Origin: Salinimicrobium sp049680855
GTDB lineage: Bacteria > Bacteroidota > Bacteroidia > Flavobacteriales > Flavobacteriaceae
Direction of reading: 5' to 3'
Assembly: GCF_049680855.1 (NCBI RefSeq)
Contig: NZ_JBMPGS010000002.1
Coordinates: forward strand, 992,001 to 1,056,000
DNA: 64,000 nt
Positions 36,201 to 44,720 of the stretch are shown piece after piece. The translations under genes and the position numbers were made by a program. The notes under the pieces are model-generated. The model worked only from the letters and a program-made list of their open reading frames with translations. It had not been told where the DNA came from and did no database searches. Every line of letters begins with the position of its first letter. Within the stretch, counting starts at the first letter, position 1.

Positions 36201-36459
36201 TTTTAATGGAGATTCTCAGGAGGAAGTAATGGCAGCAGGGAATTATTTTGGGGTAACACCTTATCATGGAAGATTTGACGGCCTTGCCGGAAATATTATA
36301 ACTGCAGGCGGACAGATCCTGGAAGGCGGTGAACTGGGAATCAATCTTACTCAAAAAGCCGTGAGACACCTGGATATAATTAACATAAAGGATAGCAGGT
36401 ATCTTATGGTTACCTTCAATAACCGGAAACCTGAATTTTACAAAATAATGAACGAATGA
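33196..36459 (+). CDS. VCBS/FG-GAP repeat lipoprotein with ASPIC/UnbV domain, copy 2
   Basis: The ATG at 33196 is chosen because it gives a proper lipoprotein signal (MRRIFNLVILVIVFLGC). An upstream in-frame ATG at 33136 would bury this signal. The product has about 1087 residues with the same architecture as copy 1: blades with DINNDGLEDIYFTG, DVNGDKYLDIYVTA and DYDNDGDLDMYLLN, an ASPIC/UnbV part (FGIGTKVYAYSNGK, YTSRGFQSSSSPLLHFGF) and a second propeller set (DLNGDGKQDIFFGN). It overlaps copy 1 by 17 bases and the haloperoxidase-like gene by 4 (ATGA), which indicates translational coupling. The pair looks like an old tandem duplication. Role unknown. Confidence 0.9.
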   Translation: MRRIFNLVILVIVFLGCSEEKEKLLFTNVPPSVSNIDFSNNLTQTNALNILDYLYYYNGGGVAIGDINNDGLEDIYFTGNQVSNKLYLNKGNMQFEDITESAGVAGKSDWNTGVTMADVNGDKYLDIYVTAVVGINGLRGRNELFINNGNNTFTESAEAFKLDLQNYSSNSAFFDYDNDGDLDMYLLNHAVHTVNTYGPAEIRNTRKEESGDKLLRNDNGYFTDVSEEAGIYGGANSYGLGLATADFNNDGFTDIYVSNDFHEDDYYYINNGDGTFSEKLKEKFGHVSRFSMGSDVADINADGYMDILTLDMLPQDEKVLKSSMGDDPLDLHNMKIDRLNYHHQYSRNMLQVNRDGAYFQETGLSSGLAATDWSWSALFADYDQDGTQDVFIATGIPKRPNDLDYIKYVSSEQIRKKITTTKLVDQKALDKMPSGAIHNYLLRGEKELKFSDKSGEWISRDPIISTGAAYADLDNDGDLDLVTNNIDHPATLYRNNLNNFSSFLKVRFDHPAPNTFGIGTKVYAYSNGKQQAQQLYTSRGFQSSSSPLLHFGFEEGQKVDSLLIIWPDNTYQLERNIPLNETLVISPISGAKKVDYQSIFPKHEQWFQKVDSINGMDFVHEENSYIDFNRQKLIPYRISDRGPAVAVKDLNGDGKQDIFFGNSKWKPARIYLQTNNGFREEIFSALKNDSIAEDVSAVIEDFNSDSKNDIFVVSSGGEFSGESEALLDRFYISDNKDFKKGSLPSYFENGAVVRAADYNKDGKKDIFVGGGAVSSDFGSIPNSYLLQNNGKNFSIVENSELKKTGMVTDAVWIDFDNDGWEDLIVVGEWMSPQFFRNDKGSLKKITSEVISGKLKGLWQSIIPFDINQDGKIDYLLGNWGDNTKFTASEEFPLKMYYSDFDKNGSTETILAYAKNGKYYPLSGLDELSSQLSYLRKKFPSYNEFAGKTIHEIFDEQQIKNSKVLEINTLSSGYLLNQNGKFTFKAFKMPLQVAPITSFLKADFNGDSQEEVMAAGNYFGVTPYHGRFDGLAGNIITAGGQILEGGELGINLTQKAVRHLDIINIKDSRYLMVTFNNRKPEFYKIMNE

Positions 36460-37805
36460 AACGCATTTTGCTATTTGTGCTTGTAGTTTTCCTTTTTTCC
36501 GGCTGCGAAAAAGAGGAAAAACCTCTCGAGGTCACAGCACAGGATTATCATAAGGCCGTAGATAAAATTACAGATATCATGGTTCACGACATCTTTTCTC
36601 CGCCGGTGGCCAGCAGGATCTACGCCTATTCAAACATTGCCTCTTATGAGATCATTGCAGCTAATAATCCCTCTTATGAATCTTTTGCATCCACCTATAA
36701 GGATTTTACTTCCATTCCTCCCGCAGATGCTTCAAAGAAGGTCAATATAAAATTGGCTGCACTTATGGCACAGCTGGAAATTGGAAAGCAATTGATCTTT
36801 TCAGAAGAGCGTATTACTAAATATCAAGACAGTCTGTACGGCATCTGGAAAGAGCAAAATGAACAGACTTTTATTGATTCTCAGGATTATGCCATGCAGG
36901 TAACCGCTAAGCTTAAAGAATGGATCAACGAAGATAATTACAAGGAAACGCGTACAATGCCCAAATTTTCGGTCTATTCTGATGATCCTTCCAGATGGCA
37001 ACCTACGCCGCCCACTTATATGGATGGGATTGAACCGCATTGGGAAAAGATAAGGACCTTTTCCATTGATTCCGCTTCGCAATTTCGGCCACTACCGCCG
37101 CCTGAATTCTCCATGGAAGAAAATACCGCTTTCTATGATGAACTCCTCGAAGTTTATAACGTACGTAATGAAATGGATAAAATGGGAGATACCTCTGAAG
37201 AAATTGAAATAGCTCGTTTCTGGGATTGCAATCCATATGTTTCCACCCAAAGAGGACATCTCATGTTCGCCACCAAGAAAATTACCCCCGGCGGCCACTG
37301 GATTGGCGTTTGCAAAATTGCAGCCCAAAAGAGTAACTTAAACTTTGAAGAAACTTCCTATGCCTATGCTGCTACTTCTATTGCCATTGCAGACGGGTTC
37401 ATCTCCTGCTGGAAAGAAAAGTACCGAAGTGAACTCGTGAGGCCCGAAACTCTTATTAATAAATATGTAGATGAAAATTGGAGCCCTGTACTGCAAACCC
37501 CGCCCTTCCCTGAATATCCCAGCGGACACTCCGTAGTTTCAGGAGCGGCAGCCACCGTACTCACCCAGCTGTTTGGCGAAAACTTTTACTACGAAGACGA
37601 CACCGAAGTTCCTTATGGCCTACCCGTAAGAAGCTTCTCCTCCTTCAATAAAGCGGCTGAAGAAGCAGCCATTAGCCGACTATACGGTGGAATTCATTAC
37701 CGTGCTGCCATAGAACAGGGACTCATTCAGGGTCGGGAATTAGGCTCTTTTGTCGTACACGACCTGAAAGTCCAGAACTTGCGCCAATCTACAGCAGGAC
37801 TATAA
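36456..37805 (+). CDS. Vanadium-dependent haloperoxidase / PAP2-like lipoprotein
   Basis: A 449-residue lipoprotein (signal ends VVFLFSGC). The three vanadate/phosphate-binding segments of the PAP2/vanadium-haloperoxidase fold are present: K322 in WKEKYRSELVRP, the PSGHS motif at 355-359 with H358, and R408 plus H414 in SRLYGGIHYR. This fold either oxidises halides with peroxide or removes phosphate. Sequence alone does not tell which. The length and the KxR-PSGH-RxxxGGIH pattern match proteins usually annotated as vanadium-dependent haloperoxidase in Bacteroidetes. The start overlaps the VCBS gene by 4 bases and the next gene follows with no gap. Confidence 0.87.
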   Translation: MKRILLFVLVVFLFSGCEKEEKPLEVTAQDYHKAVDKITDIMVHDIFSPPVASRIYAYSNIASYEIIAANNPSYESFASTYKDFTSIPPADASKKVNIKLAALMAQLEIGKQLIFSEERITKYQDSLYGIWKEQNEQTFIDSQDYAMQVTAKLKEWINEDNYKETRTMPKFSVYSDDPSRWQPTPPTYMDGIEPHWEKIRTFSIDSASQFRPLPPPEFSMEENTAFYDELLEVYNVRNEMDKMGDTSEEIEIARFWDCNPYVSTQRGHLMFATKKITPGGHWIGVCKIAAQKSNLNFEETSYAYAATSIAIADGFISCWKEKYRSELVRPETLINKYVDENWSPVLQTPPFPEYPSGHSVVSGAAATVLTQLFGENFYYEDDTEVPYGLPVRSFSSFNKAAEEAAISRLYGGIHYRAAIEQGLIQGRELGSFVVHDLKVQNLRQSTAGL

Positions 37806-38702
37806 ATGACCAAAAGAATCTCCGTTACCGTACTTTTCTTATTGATTATCATTTCTTGTTGCTGGTTTTTTCTAAAGGGAAAAGATTTTTATGAAACAAG
37901 TTTTGAAACTTCCGTAGCACCGGGCGTGGTCTACGAGAAAATCTCAAGCTGGAAGTTCAAAAAATTTCGAGAGGTAGAAATGGTGCAAAAAATGCCATTT
38001 TACTCTATCAGGCAGAAAATAGATTTTAGAAAAGAAACTACTTTCCTGTACTGGAGTTTTATTCCTTTAAATGATTCAATAACCCAGGTGAAATTGAAAG
38101 CAGTATCGGCCAATTCTTCTTTTAAAGATCGATTAAAAAGATTATTCAAAAATGACAGATTGGAGCAAAGTTTGGAAACAGAAGTTGCGCAACTGCAGGA
38201 AACCCTGATTTCTGATAAATCCCTTTATTCTGTTGACATAAACGGAAAAAGCATTTCTCCCGAAAGTACCTGCGCCTGTATTTCATTGAACGGCAAAACT
38301 GACGAAAAAGCTTTCAAAATGATGATAAGCATTGATCATCTTTCCAATTTTGTTTTGAAGCACGAGCTGGAAACTACTGGTCGCCCAAGGGTGGTTGTTC
38401 AAAAATGGGATTTAGAAAAAGATTTTATGGCCTTTGATTTTTGTTTTCCTGTGATGCCAGAGAAACAGCCTCAGCACCCATTGATTTTTTTCAGGAAAAT
38501 TCCTGCTCTTCCTTCATTTAAAGCCACTTTTAAGGGAAATTACATGTTTTCCCATTTCGGCTGGTATGAATTGATGAATTATGCCCAACAAAACGATTTT
38601 GAAATCCAGCCTATTCCGCAGGAAATTTTTTATGACAACCCGGAAATGGGAGGAGATTCCCGAAACTGGAAAGCAGAAATTTTTCTTCCAATAAAGCAAT
38701 AA
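37806..38702 (+). CDS. SRPBCC/GyrI-like effector-binding membrane-anchored protein
   Basis: A 298-residue protein with an N-terminal hydrophobic anchor (VLFLLIIISCCWFF). Residues about 35-135 resemble a polyketide-cyclase (SRPBCC) fold. Residues about 150-298 resemble a GyrI-like/AraC effector-binding domain, with a closing segment KAEIFLPI typical of that fold. The assignment rests on general pattern, so it is tentative. Such pairs bind small hydrophobic ligands. Zero spacing after the haloperoxidase-like gene makes it the last gene of the SusCD-VCBS unit, before a bidirectional terminator. It may sense or bind a product of the unit. Confidence 0.55.
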   Translation: MTKRISVTVLFLLIIISCCWFFLKGKDFYETSFETSVAPGVVYEKISSWKFKKFREVEMVQKMPFYSIRQKIDFRKETTFLYWSFIPLNDSITQVKLKAVSANSSFKDRLKRLFKNDRLEQSLETEVAQLQETLISDKSLYSVDINGKSISPESTCACISLNGKTDEKAFKMMISIDHLSNFVLKHELETTGRPRVVVQKWDLEKDFMAFDFCFPVMPEKQPQHPLIFFRKIPALPSFKATFKGNYMFSHFGWYELMNYAQQNDFEIQPIPQEIFYDNPEMGGDSRNWKAEIFLPIKQ

Positions 38703-38728
38703 AAAAGGTGCTCTAAAAGCACCTTTTT
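38702..38728. terminator. Bidirectional hairpin terminator between convergent units
   Basis: An 11-bp perfect stem (AAAAAGGTGCT at 38702-38712 with AGCACCTTTTT at 38718-38728) and a 5-base loop. T runs are available on both strands, so it can end both the VCBS/haloperoxidase unit and the oncoming GMC unit. Confidence 0.9.
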
Positions 38729-38750
38729 CGAATATAATTCAAAAACAATT

Positions 38751-39398
38751 TTATAAAGACATTGCTTTTCCATTATTGCCAAGTTCTTCGGTGGTGGCAC
38801 ATGCAATGTACGTTCCCGGAATTGGATCGTACCACATAACATTTTCACCTATTTCCTCACTGGTCTTCCATGCCCATATCCCAAGGTCGCGAACTTCCTG
38901 TAAATAGGCCCTCGAACCTTCCTTGAATGACATTACCTCTTCAGGGTCCTTGTTAAGCGGGTCCTGAGTCTCTGTTTCTCTTTCTACTCTGCGTTTTTCT
39001 TCGGCGGGAGTGGTTTTTAAATATTCCTTTATCATTTCATCAAACTCCTCTGTGGTTCCCTCGCCTATTTCTTTGTCATACGTATCTTTAAATGCTGCGG
39101 CAAAATGATCGGCATTTTGTGTGAAATTCTTTTGGCGTTCTTCGGGAGCAACTTCGTTCATATAAGAATCAATAAACCTGGCCAGGTTAAGATCGTTTGC
39201 ACCAGGAGTATCTGTTGAAGGTAAGATTACTTCGAGGATCTCTTTAAGCGCAAAACCGTTTGCAGCACTCAAAAAGGTTGGTTGCCAATCATATTCCGGA
39301 TCGTTTTTACAGCTCTGTAGTAATCCGAAGGTTGTTGGCCCCACCACTAAAAATCCTGCTCCTAATCCTAGATTTTTTAATGCTTGTCTTCTATTCAT
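38751..39398 (-). CDS. Gluconate 2-dehydrogenase subunit 3 family protein, Tat-type signal
   Basis: A 215-residue small subunit. The N-terminus MNRRQALKNLGLGAGFLVVG has a Tat-like twin-arginine motif and is followed by a hydrophobic core and a Cys. The rest matches the gluconate-2-dehydrogenase subunit 3 family (EILEVILPSTDTPGANDLNL, ARFIDSYMNEVAP). In known GMC complexes this subunit carries the flavoprotein, which has no signal of its own, through the Tat pathway. It lies 9 bases after the GMC gene, same strand, so the two form one complex. Confidence 0.9.
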   Translation of the reverse strand: MNRRQALKNLGLGAGFLVVGPTTFGLLQSCKNDPEYDWQPTFLSAANGFALKEILEVILPSTDTPGANDLNLARFIDSYMNEVAPEERQKNFTQNADHFAAAFKDTYDKEIGEGTTEEFDEMIKEYLKTTPAEEKRRVERETETQDPLNKDPEEVMSFKEGSRAYLQEVRDLGIWAWKTSEEIGENVMWYDPIPGTYIACATTEELGNNGKAMSL

Positions 39399-39407
39399 AA
39401 TATAAGT

Positions 39408-41108
39408 TTAAGCGTTGGATTTTTTAAAGTTTTTAGAGGCATGATCTGCAGCACGTGCGGTCATTGCCATATAAGTTAAGGAAGGGTTCTGGTTACCTGA
39501 AGAGGTCATAAAGGAACCATCTGTCACATACACATTAGGAACATCATGCACCTGGTTATTCCCATTTAAAACGGACGTCTTTCTGTCTCGTCCCATTCTG
39601 GCAGTTCCCATTTCATGAATTCCAAGTCCGGGAGCTCCCAATCTATCTACAGGATTGATATCTTTAAATCCGGCTTTGTCTAGCATCGCAACTGCCTGCT
39701 CAATCATATCTTTCCGCATTTTTAGCTCGTTTTCCTTGAATTCGGCATCGAAAGTTACTGTAGGTAATCCCCATTCATCAAGTTTATCATAGTCGAGGAT
39801 CATACGGTTTTCATGGTAGGGTAAGGTTTCCCCAAAACCTGTAAGACCCATGGTCCAGCCACCTGGTTGCACTATGGCCTCCTTGAGTTCTTTTCCATAG
39901 CCAAGTTCTGCCACTGATTGTGTCCAGTCTCCTCGGCTTGCACCACCCTGGTACCCGTAACCACGAAGGAAAGGCATTTTTTCGGAATCATTTAGATTTC
40001 GGAATCGCGGAATAAAGATTCCATTAGGTTTTCGTCCTTTATAATATTTATCTTCAAAACCATCGTATTTCCCGGAGGCACCGGCCATAAAATGATGATC
40101 CATCACATTATGTCCAAGTTCCCCGCTGTCATTTCCCATTCCATCAGGAAATCTGTCAGATTTGGATTGCATTAAAATACTTGTAGATGCAATTGCTGAA
40201 GCACAAAGAAATATAACGTTGGCTTTATATTCCTGTACTTCTCCTGTTTCAGCATCTGTAAGCTTTATACCTGTTGCTTTCTTTGTCTCGGCATCATAAA
40301 GAACTTCATGAACAATAGAATTGGGACGCAAAGTCATGTTCCCGGTGCGTTCGGCAGCCGGTAAAGTAGAAGCATTACTGCTAAAATATGCCCCATAAGG
40401 ACACCCGCGAATACATCTGTTTCGATATTGACAGGGAGAACGTCCTTCAAAAGATTTTTCTCCTGTAGTAATATGTGCTACCCGCCCCGGAGTTAAAACT
40501 CTTCCGAAGTTATCGGCCATACTTTTCTTAAGATGATCTTCAACACAGTTTAGCTCCATGGGAGGAAGAACCTTACCATTAGGAAAATGAGGAAGACCAA
40601 GATTTTCACCACTTACTCCTATATATGATTCAACATAGTCATACCATGGCGCAATATCTTTGTAGCGAATAGGCCAGTCTACCGCAATACCATCTTTTTT
40701 ATTACCTTCAAAATCGAGATCGGTCAACCTGTAACTGTGACGCCCCCACATAATTGACCTTCCACCTACGTGGTAACCACGCATCCAGTCGAAGCGCTTG
40801 ATTTCGTTATAAGGATGTTTAAGGTCATTTACAAACCAATGCCGACTGGCTTCATTGGTGGTATAGCCAGTTCTTGATTGTTTGTGCTGCTTCTTCTCTT
40901 CTTCTCGTGTAAGTTGTCCCTTGTATTTGAAATCCCATGGATCTTTGTGCATCGTTGGATAATCTTCAACATGTTTCACCATTGGACCTCTTTCGAGCAC
41001 CAGGGTTTTAAAACCTTTCTCGCATAATTCTTTAGCAGCCCAACCACCGCTTATACCTGTACCTACAACTATAGCATCATAGGAATCGTTTTCGTAAAAT
41101 TTACTCAC
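39408..41108 (-). CDS. GMC-family FAD oxidoreductase (probable glucoside 3-dehydrogenase-like large subunit)
   Basis: A 566-residue flavoprotein with the FAD-binding motif VVGTGISGGWAAKEL near residue 14. GRSIMWGRHSYRL and a cysteine-rich segment (CQYRNRCIRGCPYG) follow. The C-terminal catalytic region has GIHEMGTARMG and SGNQNPSLTYMAM, which supply the His and Asn expected in this GMC subgroup. It has no signal peptide, consistent with export together with the Tat-type small subunit. The nearby DUF1080, isomerase and Gfo/Idh/MocA genes point to oxidation of a sugar or glycoside at C3. That is an inference; gluconate or other polyols are alternatives. Confidence 0.88.
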   Translation of the reverse strand: MSKFYENDSYDAIVVGTGISGGWAAKELCEKGFKTLVLERGPMVKHVEDYPTMHKDPWDFKYKGQLTREEEKKQHKQSRTGYTTNEASRHWFVNDLKHPYNEIKRFDWMRGYHVGGRSIMWGRHSYRLTDLDFEGNKKDGIAVDWPIRYKDIAPWYDYVESYIGVSGENLGLPHFPNGKVLPPMELNCVEDHLKKSMADNFGRVLTPGRVAHITTGEKSFEGRSPCQYRNRCIRGCPYGAYFSSNASTLPAAERTGNMTLRPNSIVHEVLYDAETKKATGIKLTDAETGEVQEYKANVIFLCASAIASTSILMQSKSDRFPDGMGNDSGELGHNVMDHHFMAGASGKYDGFEDKYYKGRKPNGIFIPRFRNLNDSEKMPFLRGYGYQGGASRGDWTQSVAELGYGKELKEAIVQPGGWTMGLTGFGETLPYHENRMILDYDKLDEWGLPTVTFDAEFKENELKMRKDMIEQAVAMLDKAGFKDINPVDRLGAPGLGIHEMGTARMGRDRKTSVLNGNNQVHDVPNVYVTDGSFMTSSGNQNPSLTYMAMTARAADHASKNFKKSNA

Positions 41109-41151
41109 AATTCTTTAATTAGTTAATGTTTTTAGTTCTTTGCCTTGCAAC

Positions 41152-41159
41152 CAAATATA
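41152..41159 (-). promoter_or_regulatory. Candidate -7 element for the GMC operon
   Basis: On the minus strand the sequence is TATATTTG, an exact TAnnTTTG match in the 153-base divergent spacer, giving a leader of about 35-40 bases. No TTG is seen at the expected distance upstream. Confidence 0.35.
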
Positions 41160-41261
41160 TAAATTTATAGGTATTATTTTACCCCTTTGAAAAAAATCTT
41201 ACATTTAAGATCAGAAAAAATCAACTATATTGCTTAATTAATAAACCTTAACAAAGAATTT

Positions 41262-42275
41262 ATGACAAAGAATTTACTCTTACGGTCGCGTTTGCTCATT
41301 CTTTCAATGGCATTAGCAGCAGGTGTTATTTCCTGTAAAAATGAAAAGCAGGAAGAACAGCAAGCAGAATCGGAATTAGCAAATGCACAGGAGAACAGTG
41401 AAGAATTATTTTTTGATATTTCCCTTGCACAATGGTCCTTAAGCAAACCTATTCTTGAAGGAGAACTGGATCCTATGGATTTTGCTGAAAAAGCCAGTGA
41501 AATGGGCTTCGACGGAATTGAATATGTTAGTCAGCTTTACACCCCTCTTTATAAAGATTCTGCAAATCCAAAAGAAGCCTTACAAACAGTTTTAGACACC
41601 TTAAAAGCAAGAAGTGAACAATACGGTGTTGAGAATGTATTGATCATGGTAGATAACGAAGGTGATTTGGCTTCCAATAGTGAAGAGGAAAGAAATGAAG
41701 CAGTCGAAAATCATAAAAAATGGGTGGATGCTGCCGAATACCTTGGAGCTCATTCTATTAGAGTAAATCTCTTTGGAAGTGAAGTTCCCGAAGAATGGCA
41801 GACCAACGCTGTAGACGGACTTTCAAAACTAGGGGAATACGCTGCCGGAAAGGACATTAATGTGTTAGTAGAAAATCACGGCTATTTATCTTCCAATGCC
41901 CAGCTTCTTGTAGAAGTTATGGAGCAGGCAAACATGGAAAATGTAGGAACTTTGCCAGATTTTGGAAACTTTTGTCTTAAACGTGAAGGCGGCGAACGAT
42001 GGGAAGCAGAGTGTGTTGAAGAATATCCAAAATATCAGGGAGTTGAAGAAATGATGGAATATGCAAAAGCCGTAAGCGCAAAGTCTTATGATTTTAATGA
42101 AGCCGGGGACGAAACCACGATTGACTTTAAAAGAATGCTTGAAATCGTAAAAGATGCAGGCTACAGCGGGTACATTGGAATAGAATACGAAGGACCACGT
42201 CTTTCACCCGAAGAAGGAATCCTTGCTACAAAAAACCTGTTAGTCAAAGCCGGACAGGAATTATCAAATCAATAG
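41262..42275 (+). CDS. Sugar phosphate isomerase/epimerase-like TIM-barrel lipoprotein
   Basis: A 337-residue protein with a lipoprotein signal (ALAAGVISC) and an acidic linker. It has an AP-endonuclease-2-type TIM barrel: FAEKASEMGFDGIEYVSQLY, GAHSIRVNLFG, INVLVENHGYLS, GTLPDFGNFCL and YIGIEYEGPR. The Glu and Asp of the VENHG and PDFGN strands are typical metal ligands. The export signal places it outside the cytoplasm, so it cannot use sugar phosphates and more probably acts on free or oxidised sugars. In 3-keto-sugar loci such proteins isomerise or cleave keto-sugars. It starts the plus-strand unit, divergent from the GMC gene. Confidence 0.83.
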   Translation: MTKNLLLRSRLLILSMALAAGVISCKNEKQEEQQAESELANAQENSEELFFDISLAQWSLSKPILEGELDPMDFAEKASEMGFDGIEYVSQLYTPLYKDSANPKEALQTVLDTLKARSEQYGVENVLIMVDNEGDLASNSEEERNEAVENHKKWVDAAEYLGAHSIRVNLFGSEVPEEWQTNAVDGLSKLGEYAAGKDINVLVENHGYLSSNAQLLVEVMEQANMENVGTLPDFGNFCLKREGGERWEAECVEEYPKYQGVEEMMEYAKAVSAKSYDFNEAGDETTIDFKRMLEIVKDAGYSGYIGIEYEGPRLSPEEGILATKNLLVKAGQELSNQ

Positions 42276-42290
42276 AATAACCAGCCAGCA

Positions 42291-43529
42291 ATGAAATACT
42301 CAGTTCGATTTCAACTATCCTCCATGATGTTTTTAGAATTCTTCATCTGGGGTGGATGGTTTGTAACACTTGGAACTTATTTAAGTTATAATCTGGAAGC
42401 TACCGGTACCCAAACCGCAATGGCTTTCTCCACACAATCGTGGGGAGCAATTATCGCTCCCTTTATTATAGGGCTCATAGCCGATAGATTTTTTAATGCA
42501 GAGCGTATTTTGGGCTTCCTGCACCTGGTAGGTGCAGTGCTCTTATATATGATGTACGCTTCAGAAGATTTTAGTGCATTTTATCCGTATGTACTGGGCT
42601 ATATGATCATTTATATGCCTACCCTTGCTCTGGTAAACTCTATATCTTTTTACCAGATGAAAGATCCCGAAAAAGAATTCTCCGGAATTAGGGTATTTGG
42701 AACCATTGGATGGATTATTTCTGGATTAGTGATAAGCCTGGTATTTGGCTGGGATGCACCCGAAGCACGCCAGGAAGGAATGCTGAAGTACACCTTTTTG
42801 ATGGTTTCAATCGCTTCGGCATTACTGGGAATTTTGAGTTTTACTTTACCCAAAACACCTCCAAGCAGCAAAGGAGAAAAAGTAACTTTATCTGATATAT
42901 TAGGACTGGAAGCACTTGCTTTATTAAAAGGAAGAAACTTCCTCATGTTCTTTATCTCTTCTATTCTAATTTGTATTCCGCTGGCGTTTTATTACCAGAA
43001 TGCAAACCCATTTTTATCGGAAGTAGGTATGGAAGACCCAACGGCCATGATGACCATTGGACAAATTTCAGAAGCACTTTTCCTTCTGTTGCTTCCGTTC
43101 TTCTTCAAAAAATTCGGCTTCAAAATGACACTTTTGGCAGGTATGCTGGCGTGGGTGTTACGTTACCTTTTATTCGCCTATGGAAATGCCGGAGAACTGG
43201 TTTACATGTTGATCATAGGAATCGCACTCCACGGAATTTGCTACGACTTCTTCTTTGTTTCAGGACAAATCTATACCGATTCTAAAGCAGGACCGAAGAT
43301 TAAAAGTGCCGCGCAGGGCTTGATTACACTGGCAACCTATGGTGTAGGAATGTTGGTGGGATTCTGGGTTGCCGGACAAATCAGCGATATGTATGTAAAT
43401 GCCGATGGCGCACATGACTGGGAACAAATTTGGATAGTTCCTGCAGGTTTTGCCTTTGCGGTTATGATCATTTTTTCTATTTTCTTTAAAAATGAGAAGC
43501 TTGATAAAAAAGCAATAGACAAGATCTAA
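42291..43529 (+). CDS. MFS transporter, NupG-like (nucleoside/sugar:H+ symporter family)
   Basis: A 412-residue membrane protein with about 12 hydrophobic segments. The opening (SSMMFLEFFIWGGWFVTLGTY) and the following AFSTQSWGAIIAPFIIGLIADRFF resemble the NupG nucleoside symporter subfamily. YDFFFVSGQIYTD in the second half is also typical. Its place between two isomerase genes suggests that the real cargo is a sugar or keto-sugar made outside the cell membrane. It lies 15 bases after the lipoprotein isomerase gene and 23 before the oxidoreductase gene, so it belongs to one operon. Confidence 0.85.
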   Translation: MKYSVRFQLSSMMFLEFFIWGGWFVTLGTYLSYNLEATGTQTAMAFSTQSWGAIIAPFIIGLIADRFFNAERILGFLHLVGAVLLYMMYASEDFSAFYPYVLGYMIIYMPTLALVNSISFYQMKDPEKEFSGIRVFGTIGWIISGLVISLVFGWDAPEARQEGMLKYTFLMVSIASALLGILSFTLPKTPPSSKGEKVTLSDILGLEALALLKGRNFLMFFISSILICIPLAFYYQNANPFLSEVGMEDPTAMMTIGQISEALFLLLLPFFFKKFGFKMTLLAGMLAWVLRYLLFAYGNAGELVYMLIIGIALHGICYDFFFVSGQIYTDSKAGPKIKSAAQGLITLATYGVGMLVGFWVAGQISDMYVNADGAHDWEQIWIVPAGFAFAVMIIFSIFFKNEKLDKKAIDKI

Positions 43530-43552
43530 TCAAATAAAATAAAGCATAATAC

Positions 43553-44692
43553 ATGAGTTCAAAAATTAAACTAGGTATTCTGGGTGGCGGTGGAGATTCT
43601 TTAATTGGAATCTTACACCGCGTGGCTTCTACAATGTACGATCGCTATGAAGTTGTTGGAGGAGTTTTTAATCCGGAATATGATGAGAGTATAAAATTTG
43701 CTGAAGAAATTGGCATTCCCACCAACAGGATCTACAAAGATCTCGATCAACTTATTTCAGAAGAGAACGCCCTCCCGGAAGAAGAGAGAATGCAGGTAAT
43801 TTCAATTCTTACTCCTAACTTTCTCCATTTTCCAATGGCAAAACAGCTGCTGGAGAATGGTTTTAATGTCATTTGCGAAAAGCCGATGACCACTACCTAT
43901 GAGGAGGCTAAAATTCTGGAAAAAACACTCGAACAGTCAAAAACCATCTTCGCTGTTACCTACACTTATACAGGTTACCCAATGATTCGGCAGATGAAGG
44001 AGATGATCGCTGCAGGAGAAATTGGCAAGGTTCAAAAAGTAGATGTACAATATTATCAGGGATGGATAAATCCTATTATTCACGATTCTGAAAAAAGAGC
44101 AAATACCTGGCGACTTGACCCAGAAAAATCTGGAATAAGCTGTTGCGTTGGGGATATTGGAACCCACGCCTATGACATGATCGAATATGTGACGGGACTT
44201 GAAGTAAAGGAAATTCTGGCAGACCTAAATTATCTTTACGAAGATAATGTTATGGACATTGACGGCACCGTTTTACTTCGTTTTTCAGAACACGTAAAAG
44301 GGGTGTTAAGATCTAGCCAGATCGCTACCGGAGAGGAAAATAATTTTGCTGTAAAGATCTACGGTGAAAAAGCAGGATTAAAATGGGAACAGGAAAATCC
44401 TAACTACCTCTACCTCCTGCAGGATGGAGAGCCAATGCGAGTTTTAAAGCCAGGGCATCCCTACAACAGCGCTCTGTCTCTTGACGGCACCAAACTTCCT
44501 CCGGGACATCCCGAAGGAATTTTCGATTCCATGGGCAATATTTATAAAGGTGTTGCAAAAGCCATTAATAAAGAAGATTATCATCCTGCTGAGTTTCCGA
44601 CGATGAGAGACGGAATTCGAGGAATGAACTTTATTGAAAAAGCCGTGGAATCTCATAAAAATGGAAATGTTTGGGTGTCCATCACTGAATAA
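43553..44692 (+). CDS. Gfo/Idh/MocA-family NAD(P)-dependent oxidoreductase
   Basis: A 379-residue cytoplasmic oxidoreductase with the nucleotide-binding segment LGILGGGGDSLIGILHR at the N-terminus and the conserved NVICEKPMTTTYEEA near residue 105. The C-terminal alpha/beta domain contains WRLDPEKSGISCCVGDIGTHAYD, where the His/Asp pattern fits the active site. Family members interconvert sugar alcohols and keto-sugars. In this operon reduction of an imported 3-keto-sugar back to the parent sugar is likely, by analogy with other keto-sugar loci. Neighbours are an MFS transporter and another TIM-barrel isomerase. Confidence 0.88.
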   Translation: MSSKIKLGILGGGGDSLIGILHRVASTMYDRYEVVGGVFNPEYDESIKFAEEIGIPTNRIYKDLDQLISEENALPEEERMQVISILTPNFLHFPMAKQLLENGFNVICEKPMTTTYEEAKILEKTLEQSKTIFAVTYTYTGYPMIRQMKEMIAAGEIGKVQKVDVQYYQGWINPIIHDSEKRANTWRLDPEKSGISCCVGDIGTHAYDMIEYVTGLEVKEILADLNYLYEDNVMDIDGTVLLRFSEHVKGVLRSSQIATGEENNFAVKIYGEKAGLKWEQENPNYLYLLQDGEPMRVLKPGHPYNSALSLDGTKLPPGHPEGIFDSMGNIYKGVAKAINKEDYHPAEFPTMRDGIRGMNFIEKAVESHKNGNVWVSITE

Positions 44693-44720
44693 TGTAATGT
44701 AACTAACAAAACAAATTTCA

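Noticed and set aside
29838..36459. Possible DNA-level tandem repeats in the VCBS genes
   Set aside because: The repetition is at protein level (calcium-binding blades). The codons differ between blades, so no DNA repeat array is present.
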